The notes beneath the pieces are model-generated. The model had not been told where the DNA came from. It was given only the letters and a program-made list of their open reading frames with translations, and ran no database searches. The position numbers and the translations under genes are program-made. Below, piece after piece: positions 56,408 to 64,000 of a stretch of DNA of 64,000 bases. The DNA is from Desulfofundulus thermobenzoicus (GTDB taxonomy: Bacteria > Bacillota > Desulfotomaculia > Desulfotomaculales > Desulfovirgulaceae): the NCBI RefSeq assembly GCF_009428905.1, contig NZ_WHYR01000009.1, positions 1-64,000 of the forward strand, in the 5' to 3' direction. Every line of letters starts with the position of its first letter. Within the stretch, counting starts at the first letter, position 1.

Positions 56408-56842
56408 ATGGAACCTCCAGACAGCTATGTGAAAAAATTGATCGCCTCCCTCAAACACGAAGATCCCACCATCCGCCGGCGGTCGGCATGGCTGCTGGGA
56501 AAACTGCAGGTAAAGGCGGCAGTTTTCCCCCTCCTCCAATGCTTGCAGGACAACGATGACGACCCCTACATCCTGGCCGATACGGCCCGGGCACTGGGGG
56601 AAATTGGCGACGCACGGGCCACGGCACAACTGGTGTCTTTGCTGCACGGTTCCTTTCTGCCGGCCCGCCTGGCCGCCGCCGAAGCCCTGGGCAAACTGGG
56701 CGGCGACCAGGCCAGGGAGGCACTCACCAGCGCCCTGGCGGACCGGAACCAGGTGGTACGCCAGGCCGCCGGGGAGGCGCTGCATGAACTTGATTTTAGA
56801 AAATCAATACTGGAAGCCGCGGGGAAAAGAATAATTGATTAA
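56408..56842 (+). CDS. HEAT-repeat protein under fluoride riboswitch
   Basis: 144 residues with AAGGAGGG upstream. Four HEAT/PBS-lyase-like helical repeats: LIASLKHEDPTIRRRSAWLLGKL, LLQCLQDNDDDPYILADTARALGEIGD, LVSLLHGSFLPARLAAAEALGKLGGD, LTSALADRNQVVRQAAGEALHEL. Such repeats bind proteins; no catalytic domain. Together with the 45-residue protein it forms a two-gene operon controlled by the fluoride switch. Role unknown; a protein-protection or adaptor role is only a guess. Confidence 0.88.
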   Translation: MEPPDSYVKKLIASLKHEDPTIRRRSAWLLGKLQVKAAVFPLLQCLQDNDDDPYILADTARALGEIGDARATAQLVSLLHGSFLPARLAAAEALGKLGGDQAREALTSALADRNQVVRQAAGEALHELDFRKSILEAAGKRIID

Positions 56843-56927
56843 ATCACGATCTTGAGGGTCAAAAGTTCATTCAAACCCTACCTGGGGGGTATGCATGTCC
56901 CCGCGGGAAACTTTCGACTGTTCAATC

Positions 56928-56968
56928 ATGATAAACCTTCCGGTAAAGGTTCCCGGAAGGTTTATCAT
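56928..56968. terminator. 16-bp perfect inverted repeat between convergent genes
   Basis: Arms 56928-56943 and 56953-56968 (ATGATAAACCTTCCGG and its complement), nine-base loop. Lies about 85 bp after the HEAT gene and before the ketosynthase remnant read from the other side. T runs are poor, so it may be a bidirectional terminator or processing hairpin. Confidence 0.55.
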
Positions 56969-57064
56969 ACTCATTATCAAATTTTTGTACATTTCAGAAG
57001 CCGGCCGAAAAATGTTTCACTGTACCCCGCATTTAATCATGGCGTTCAACCGTCCGGGACGACT

Positions 57065-57836
57065 TTACACAAACCGGCGCACCACCAGGCAGGCGTTCTG
57101 CCCGCCGAAACCAAAGGAATTGGACATGGCCACCCGTACATTCACCCGGCGGGGCCGGTTGGGTACGTAGTCCAGATCGCATTCCGGATCTGGCTCTTCG
57201 TAGTTGATGGTAGGCGGCACAATACCTTCTTCAATGGCTTTAACACAGGCAATCAACTCGGTTACGCCGCCGGCCCCCATTAGGTGACCGGTAGCGCCCT
57301 TGGTGGAGCTAACGGGAATCTGCGCTGCCCGGGAACCGAAAACGGTTTTGATGGCCAGCGTTTCCACCCGATCGCCCAATGGGGTGGATGTGCCGTGGGC
57401 ATTAATATAGTCTATGTCCCCGGCTGCCAGACTGGCCTTTTCCAGGGCCTTGCGCATACACAGGACTTCCCCCCGCCCGCCGGGTTCAGGTGCCGTGACA
57501 TGATAAGCGTCGCCGTAGTTGGCGTAACCAATCAATTCCGCCCTGATCCGGGCGTTCCGGTGCCGGGCGTGGGAAAGGGTTTCCAGGATCAGGGCGCCGG
57601 CACCCTCCCCCATAACCAGCCCGTCCCGCCGGCGGTCGAACGGCCGGCTGGCCTTTTCCGGGGCGTCGTTGCGGGTGGATACGGCCCGGGCGGCGTGCAG
57701 CCCGGCGATTACCAGCGGGCAGAGAATGGACTCCGCCCCCACCGCGACCATCACATCGGCTTCCCCTTGCTGCAAAAGCATGGCCGCCGTACCCACCGCA
57801 TCGGCCCCGGCCGAGCAGGCGGTGCTTACGGTCATG
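57065..57836 (-). pseudogene. Ketosynthase (FabF-type) C-terminal part, N-terminus lost
   Basis: About 256 codons: the active-site Cys in TVSTACSAGADAVG is at the very start, then DRRRDGLVMGEGAGALILE, INAHGTSTPLGDRVET (His), SSTKGATGHLMGAGG (Lys, His) and NSFGFGGQNACLVV. Full FabF is about 410 residues, so some 155 residues are missing. The break coincides with a GGTCATG direct repeat at 57830 and 57840 where an acyl-CoA synthetase fragment begins. A short start at 57835 has no proper ribosome site. Confidence 0.82.
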
Positions 57837-58541
57837 CTGGGTCATGGTTTTGTCCCGAGGCGACAGGGGGAAGTGCATGATCACGTCGTGGGCGGACAGA
57901 ACCTCGTTTATATTGTTGATGGGCACCCCCTTGGGCCTGCCTGTGGTTCCGGATGTGTAGAGCCTGGTGGTTTCATCGTATATATGCTTGGGCCGGGGGA
58001 TGTTTGGATCATGCTCCGGCCGGTTCTTAACATAATCTTCGAAGGTTATGGAACCGGCAAAGGGCTTGTCTTTACCCCAGGGATCCACCATAACCACCCG
58101 GCGGGGTCTGTGCCGGGCCATGGCCAGTGCTTTTTCAGCCGTTCTTTTAACTTCCACATCGTAAAAGAATACGACCGGTTTGCTGTCGTCAATAATGTAA
58201 GCGATTTCTCCACAGGCAAGCCGGAAATTTATGGGGCAGTTGATAGCACCAATCTTTTGTGGAGCCAGATAGAGAAAAACAAATTCCGCGCTGTTAAGCA
58301 ACTGGTACATGACCACATCGTTTTTACCCACTCCGTCAGCCAGTAGCGCATGGGCCAGCCTGTTACTTTCCCGGTTAAGTTCGGCGTATGTCCAGGTTTT
58401 TCCCCGCAGCGGGCAGGTAAGTGCCGGTCTTCCGGAAAACCGGTGCACGTTGCGCAAAAAGCCGTTCAGATAGGTAAATTCGTACTCAAAAGTGTCTTTA
58501 AACATGCGCGTATCGTAAGTGCGTTCCTCATCGTTCATCAT
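57837..58541 (-). pseudogene. AMP-binding acyl-CoA synthetase N-terminal part, C-terminus lost
   Basis: About 235 residues from ATG 58541 (GGAGGG upstream): LTCPLRGKTWTYAELNRESNRLAHALLADG and the adenylation P-loop RLYTSGTTGRPKGVPINN, breaking off just after FPLSPRDKTMTQ. Past 57837 the frame runs into the ketosynthase sequence out of phase to 57486. A complete enzyme would have about 500 residues. With the ketosynthase fragment this marks one deletion joining two genes. Confidence 0.82.
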
Positions 58542-58629
58542 TCCACCCTCCAACTTTTCCAGCTGGCTTTTGCCCCATCCTTCGGAATTCACATCCCTTG
58601 TAAATGGCCTGAAATATAACCGGCAGGCA

Positions 58630-59919
<1,290 letters not shown>

Positions 59920-60023
59920 TCATTGTATTTTCCACAGATAATGTTTTCCAATGGCAAAGTACACCATATACTGACCGTAACTATACTGTTCCGCCCCGTC
60001 CGCCGGATGCTCCCTCACGCAAA

Positions 60024-60074
60024 GTACCACCATTATAACCCTTAAAAGGCGGATTGATGGCGAACTCCATCGCC
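60024..60074 (-). promoter_or_regulatory. Degenerate fluoride-riboswitch-like element upstream of eno
   Basis: Right to left from 60074: GGCGATGGAGTTCGCC then ATCAATCCGCC is nearly identical to the first half of the hppA fluoride aptamer. The second half reads GTTATAATGGTGGTAC instead of GCTGATAGCTCCTACC, so the GACTCC-type pseudoknot partner and the terminator arm are missing. Probably a broken or altered switch. Confidence 0.6.
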
Positions 60075-60104
60075 TCAATAACGATTATGTATATTTGTTT
60101 ATGT

Positions 60105-60803
60105 TTATTTGTCTGTACACCCGGTAAAAAATTTCAATGCTTTCAACCATGCATGTTGTTCCCCCCCTTTCGGTTCGTGGGCGTACCGGTAATCCATTTT
60201 GCGGAAGTACTCTGCGAAATCCTTCTCCCATCGCGCCAACTGTTTTCGGTGGCAGTCGGCCAGGAAAAGGGCCACTTCCGGCTCAGACACGACCAGTACG
60301 TCGCTCATGTGCGTCCAGCAAAGTGCCGGCAAATTGCTATATTGATCCCGATTAGCCTCAGCTTTCAAAAAATCCGCCATTTTCATGACGCCGAACTGGC
60401 GGGCCTCATGTTCCGTTGTACAGGCCGGACATAAAGTTTCGAAAGACAAAAGCCTTTTCAGCTTTTTCTGATAGCTTTTCCGAAGTAAGTTAAAAGTTTT
60501 TCGCCACCGGTTTTCCCGGAACGCCAGGACCAGTTTAGAAACCTCCTCCATCCTTTCCCGGCGCTCTTTGGTAATGTATTCGTATGTACGGGCCAGCTTT
60601 GAACCGATTTCCGCTATCCGGTTTCCATGGCGGGGGCAAAACCCTCCCCGGGCCAGCAGTTCCATCATGGTAAATTCGTGACAGTATTCAATGTCGAACC
60701 AGCGAAAGAAGAGCTCCACCCGGTTATTTATTTCAAGGCACACCGGACATTTTTGCTCCCTTAAAGCACGTTCGATTTCCGCAACCGACAAATCACGCCG
60801 CAC
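60105..60803 (-). CDS. Cys-rich DUF6062-like protein
   Basis: 232 residues, mainly helical, with paired Cys/His sites that look metal-binding: EQKCPVCLEI (about 18), GGFCPRHG (about 54), TLCPACTTEHEA (about 123) and PALCWTHM (about 160). The layout resembles DUF6062-type proteins of unknown function. Start is uncertain: the GTG at 60803 abuts GAGGA. It precedes eno on the same strand, with the riboswitch-like element between them. Confidence 0.65.
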   Translation of the reverse strand: MRRDLSVAEIERALREQKCPVCLEINNRVELFFRWFDIEYCHEFTMMELLARGGFCPRHGNRIAEIGSKLARTYEYITKERRERMEEVSKLVLAFRENRWRKTFNLLRKSYQKKLKRLLSFETLCPACTTEHEARQFGVMKMADFLKAEANRDQYSNLPALCWTHMSDVLVVSEPEVALFLADCHRKQLARWEKDFAEYFRKMDYRYAHEPKGGEQHAWLKALKFFTGCTDK

Positions 60804-60833
60804 TCCTCATTATATATTGAGTTATGACCCATT

Positions 60834-60873
60834 AAAAAAGTCGCTCCTGCAGGATATAATACCCTGCAGGAGC
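60834..60873 (-). terminator. Terminator of hppA
   Basis: 11-bp stem GCTCCTGCAGG/CCTGCAGGAGC, then GAC and six T, right to left, about 85 bp after the hppA stop. Confidence 0.88.
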
Positions 60874-60956
60874 CCGCCATCGCCGGTGGCGGAAATTTGG
60901 GGATGAGGAAAGCCGGGGAAAAGAAGGGTCGCTTCTTTTCCCCAACAGTGATTTCC

Positions 60957-62969
60957 CTACCGGACGATCAGGGCCACATAGCCCACAATAAGTAGAGCGA
61001 CGATATTGACCACCTTGATCATCGGGTTGATGGCCGGACCGGCGGTATCTTTGCAAGGGTCGCCCACCGTGTCGCCGGTAACTGCCGCGGCGTGGGCCGG
61101 CGTGCCCTTGCCGCCGTACTGTCCTTCCTCGATATATTTCTTGGCATTGTCCCATGCACCGCCGCCTGCGGTGAGCATCACGGCCAGGAAAAAGCCGGTG
61201 ATGATCACGCCCATGAGCATGCCACCCAGGGCCTTGGCTCCCAGCAGGAAGCCCACCAGCAGCGGGGCGGCCACGGGGATGATGCCGGGAGCCATCATTT
61301 CCTTCAACGCCCGCTTGGTTACGATGTCCACGCAGCGGCCGTATTCTGGCTTCGCCTTGCCCTCCATCAGTCCGGGGATCTCCCGGAACTGGCGCCGCAC
61401 CTCGTTAACCACTTCATAGGCCGCCTTGCCCACAGCACCCATGGCCAGAGCACAGAAAATAAAGGGTAACGCTCCGCCAATGAGCAGTCCGGCCAGCACC
61501 CAGGGGTCCTGTACCATGAAAGTAAGCTTGTCTATAATGCCGGCGGCTTGCCGCACCCGCTCAATTTCCTGTGTGTAGGCGGAAAAGAGCACGATGGCCA
61601 CCAGGCCGGCGGAACCGATGGCGTAGCCCTTGGTCACCGCTTTGGTGGTATTGCCCACGGCATCCAGAGGGTCGGTGATGGCCCTGATTTCCGGGGGCAA
61701 TTCAGCCATTTCAGCGATGCCGCCGGCGTTATCGGTAATCGGTCCGTAGGAGTCGATGGCTACCACGATCCCGGTCATGGAAAGCATGGCCATGCAGGCA
61801 ATCCCCACTCCGTAAACGCCGCCGATCACATAGGAGATCAGAATTCCGGCAACAATGGTGAACACGGGCCAGATGCTGGCTTCCATGGCCACTGCCAGAC
61901 CGGCGATGATGTTGGTGGCGTGGCCGGACTGGGAAGCCTGGGCGATGGTTTTAACCGGCCGGAAACGTTTGGAGGTGTAGTAATCGGTGATAAACACGAT
62001 GATCAGGGTGACCACCACACCCACCAGGGCATCCCAGAAAAACTTGTTGTCTCCAAAAATGTACGTAGTGGCCGGATAAAACCCGATCAACGCCAGTATG
62101 GCCGAGGCGAAAAGCCCTTTGTACAGGCCGGTCATTATTTCCTGCCCCTGGGACAGGCGTACGAAATAGGTACCGATGATGGTAGCAATGATGGCAATTC
62201 CGCCCAGAACCAGGGGATAGATCATGTACATGAGCCGGCCGTGGAAATAAATCTCGCCCAGCAACATGGCGCCGATGGTGGTGATGGCGTAGGTTTCGAA
62301 AAGGTCGGCGGCCATACCGGCGCAGTCTCCCACGTTATCCCCCACGTTGTCGGCGATCACCGCCGGGTTGCGGGGATCATCTTCCGGGATACCGGCTTCC
62401 ACTTTGCCCACCAGGTCTGCGCCCACATCGGCGCTCTTGGTGTAAATGCCGCCGCCCAGACGGGCAAAGACGCTGATCAGGCTGGCGCCGAACCCCAGGC
62501 CGACCAGGGAGTTGGGGTCATGAAAGAGCGTAAACATACCGGCTACGCCCAGCAGCCCCAAACTCACGCACATCAAGCCGGTCACTGCGCCGCCCTTGAA
62601 AGCCACCAGCAGGGCGTAGGGCAGACCTTTCTTGGCCGCCTCCCCCACTCGCACGTTGCTGCGCACGGCAACGTTCATGCCCACATAACCACATAGTCCG
62701 GAGAAAACGGCACCCACCACGAATCCCAGGGCAGTCACCGCACCAAGGCTGAAGAAAAGGACGATGACGATGATAATCCCCACGATGGCAATAGTCCGGT
62801 ACTGCCGGTTCAGGTAGGCGCCGGCCCCTTCCTGAATGGCCGCCGAGATTTCCTGCATGCGCGGCGTGCCCATGGGACGGCGCAGCACCCAGGAAGTAAG
62901 GTAGCCGGCAAAAAGGATGCCGATTATTGCCGCTGCGACGGACAGGTACTCAAAGATGGTTTCCGACAT
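60957..62969 (-). CDS. hppA: Membrane proton-pumping pyrophosphatase, K+-independent type
   Basis: 670 residues, about 16 membrane segments, from ATG 62969 (GGAGGGAG upstream). Catalytic loops [39 protein letters not shown] (given by pieces: [20 protein letters not shown]) and [21 protein letters not shown]. The stretch [15 protein letters not shown] has Lys where K+-dependent enzymes have Ala, the mark of the K+-independent proton-pumping class. It couples PPi hydrolysis to proton export. Pyrophosphatases are inhibited by fluoride, consistent with the fluoride riboswitch in front. Confidence 0.96.
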   Translation of the reverse strand: MSETIFEYLSVAAAIIGILFAGYLTSWVLRRPMGTPRMQEISAAIQEGAGAYLNRQYRTIAIVGIIIVIVLFFSLGAVTALGFVVGAVFSGLCGYVGMNVAVRSNVRVGEAAKKGLPYALLVAFKGGAVTGLMCVSLGLLGVAGMFTLFHDPNSLVGLGFGASLISVFARLGGGIYTKSADVGADLVGKVEAGIPEDDPRNPAVIADNVGDNVGDCAGMAADLFETYAITTIGAMLLGEIYFHGRLMYMIYPLVLGGIAIIATIIGTYFVRLSQGQEIMTGLYKGLFASAILALIGFYPATTYIFGDNKFFWDALVGVVVTLIIVFITDYYTSKRFRPVKTIAQASQSGHATNIIAGLAVAMEASIWPVFTIVAGILISYVIGGVYGVGIACMAMLSMTGIVVAIDSYGPITDNAGGIAEMAELPPEIRAITDPLDAVGNTTKAVTKGYAIGSAGLVAIVLFSAYTQEIERVRQAAGIIDKLTFMVQDPWVLAGLLIGGALPFIFCALAMGAVGKAAYEVVNEVRRQFREIPGLMEGKAKPEYGRCVDIVTKRALKEMMAPGIIPVAAPLLVGFLLGAKALGGMLMGVIITGFFLAVMLTAGGGAWDNAKKYIEEGQYGGKGTPAHAAAVTGDTVGDPCKDTAGPAINPMIKVVNIVALLIVGYVALIVR

Positions 62970-63061
62970 AAGCTCCCTCCTCAACAGATATTTTGAACAC
63001 AGGCTCCTGGAATAAATCACCTCCTTTCTCCGGCAGGCACGGAGCCGGAACCTGCCGGGTT

Positions 63062-63153
63062 AAAACAAAAAGCTCCTACCCTTCCGGAAACATCCGGTGC
63101 TTGGTAGGAGCTATCAGCCGTAAAGGCGGTTTCATGGCGAGCCCCATCGCCTA
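63062..63153 (-). promoter_or_regulatory. Fluoride riboswitch with terminator upstream of hppA
   Basis: Right to left from 63151: GGCGATGGGGCTCGCC, ATGAAACCGCC, then GGCTGATAGCTCCTACC. GGGGCU can pair with AGCUCC (one G-U). The AGCTCCTACC end also forms a terminator stem with GGTAGGAGCT (63071-63112), followed by TTTTTGTTTT. Confidence 0.93.
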
Positions 63154-63178
63154 ATAGTCCATTGATCACCGATGATGT

Positions 63179-64000
63179 TCAGCATTGAACCTGCTCCTTT
63201 AAATAATCGTTGGTCGTCGGACCTGCCGCAGTTCCTGGCTTTGCCGCAGCATCCTGCAGCATAATTTTTACCCGGCATAATGTATCATCAATGGCCTTCA
63301 GGCGGTTCAACTGGCCGGCCAGCCGTTCCCGGGCAATCGCTACTTCCGTCTGGTTTTTCTCCCTTTGTTGCAGCGTACGCCGCAATATTTCCCGGGTGCC
63401 GGCAATGGTGGCGTCAAATTTATCATCCAGCTGCCGGCGGAACTGCTGCAGGCTTTTGAGAATGCGTTCGGAAAGGTCGTACCGAACCCGCCCGCAGTTG
63501 CGGTCCACCAGCACGTCGATACGCCGCCGCATTTCCCCTTTGAGCAGGGGACCGAAAATAAAACGGGGCAGCACGGACGAAATTTTCACCGGATCCGGGG
63601 TCAAAAGGGTCCGTTCCTCGGCAAATACATAATAAAGACGGCTTTCGCTCTCCAGAGGTTCCACTCCGGTGAACCCCTGTACCGGCAGGTTGAACAATTG
63701 TGCCGACTGGCGCACCACTTCGGCGATCAGCTGGTTGGTACGCCCGGTAAAGCGGGTAACCAGGCGGGTAAACCCTTCGCCGGCCTGCTTTTCCAGCAGC
63801 GGCCGCCACTGATCCAGGGCTTGCTGCAGTTCGGTTTGCAGGTAATCTTCCATGGCCTGCAACAATTGACGGTTGGATAGCCGGCTGCCCTTCTCCTGGT
63901 ACAGGGAGCGCATTCCGGCCAGCAGTTTTGCGTTTTGTTCTTCCTGAAAACGGACGATATCCTGTTCCATCCGCTCCAGCAGCCGGTCCAGTTCACCCTT
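63179..64000 (-). CDS. Dynamin-like GTPase C-terminal part (cut by window end)
   Basis: At least 273 residues, open to the window edge, so the N-terminus with any GTPase motifs is unseen. What is visible is almost wholly helical: a charged coiled coil (DRLLERMEQDIVRFQEEQNAKLLAGM), a middle part with possible membrane-contact segment (SSVLPRFIFGPLLKG), and a final coiled coil (TLQQREKNQTEVAIARERLAGQLNRLK). This resembles the stalk of bacterial dynamin-like proteins, but that is an inference from layout. It ends just before the hppA riboswitch. Confidence 0.55.
   Translation of the reverse strand, partial: KGELDRLLERMEQDIVRFQEEQNAKLLAGMRSLYQEKGSRLSNRQLLQAMEDYLQTELQQALDQWRPLLEKQAGEGFTRLVTRFTGRTNQLIAEVVRQSAQLFNLPVQGFTGVEPLESESRLYYVFAEERTLLTPDPVKISSVLPRFIFGPLLKGEMRRRIDVLVDRNCGRVRYDLSERILKSLQQFRRQLDDKFDATIAGTREILRRTLQQREKNQTEVAIARERLAGQLNRLKAIDDTLCRVKIMLQDAAAKPGTAAGPTTNDYLKEQVQC

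Noticed and set aside
61548-62696. 382-codon forward frame opposite hppA
   Set aside because: Antisense shadow of a strongly conserved membrane pyrophosphatase.

Overview
The window looks like a chromosome segment from a GC-rich (about 60%), endospore-forming, motile, thermophile-like member of the Peptococcaceae/Desulfotomaculum group of Firmicutes. The pointers are sporulation genes (spoIVA, spoIIP, sleB-type hydrolase, YIEGIA block, splB), an ispH-ribosomal protein S1 fusion, a flagellar stator/chemotaxis operon, heavy use of GTG and TTG starts behind strong GGAGG ribosome sites, and a fused HEAT-repeat/fluoride-switch style of gene neighbourhood. The species call is an inference from gene content; no rRNA is present.

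Layout. 0-6.2 kb: motB-motA-cheW-cheA-cheB read right to left, with cheB cut by the window edge. 6.6-11.9 kb: a TPR lipoprotein-like gene, a soluble chemoreceptor, then a lower-GC patch of decayed and mobile-type genes (an HD-GYP/GGDEF remnant, a VapBC module, a PIN remnant, splB) and a tRNA-Val. 12-18.5 kb: comB, a UbiA-type heme O synthase homologue, an ABC1/UbiB kinase, a tiny DUF1540 protein and a LysM-SleB hydrolase. 18.5-24.8 kb: aspartate kinase, thrB, hom, spoIVA and a LysM-NlpC/P60 hydrolase. 24.8-36.8 kb: gpsA, plsY, der, a DUF512 radical SAM protein, a YIEGIA/spoIIP/DUF1614 sporulation block, ispH-S1, plsC and cmk. 36.8-50.6 kb: aromatic biosynthesis, as aroF-tyrA-aroA and, upstream, trpE-G-D-C-F-B-A plus a second aroF. 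50.6-64 kb: a cluster with several fluoride riboswitches, transporters, enolase, a membrane pyrophosphatase and a dynamin-like protein cut by the right edge.

Two regulatory systems stand out. First, the trpE leader carries ten regularly spaced NAG triplets (nine GAG/UAG and one CAG) directly before an overlapping antiterminator/terminator pair, which is the architecture of a TRAP (MtrB) binding site; the promoter also has a 17-bp palindrome between its -35 and -10 boxes. Second, three intact fluoride riboswitches with their terminators lie within 11 kb, in front of (a) a CPA2 antiporter plus UspA operon, (b) an unrecognised 45-residue protein plus a HEAT-repeat protein, and (c) the proton-pumping pyrophosphatase. 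A fourth, half-preserved copy lies in front of enolase, a classic fluoride target. I infer a fluoride-response gene cluster in which the small protein/HEAT pair would be a new member.

There are also several signs of genome decay: an acyl-CoA synthetase and a ketosynthase truncated and joined at a short direct repeat, an HD-GYP/GGDEF chimera, and a PIN remnant. Several families of short palindromic repeats are scattered between genes. Starts were chosen by ribosome-binding-site spacing and often differ from the longest open frame.
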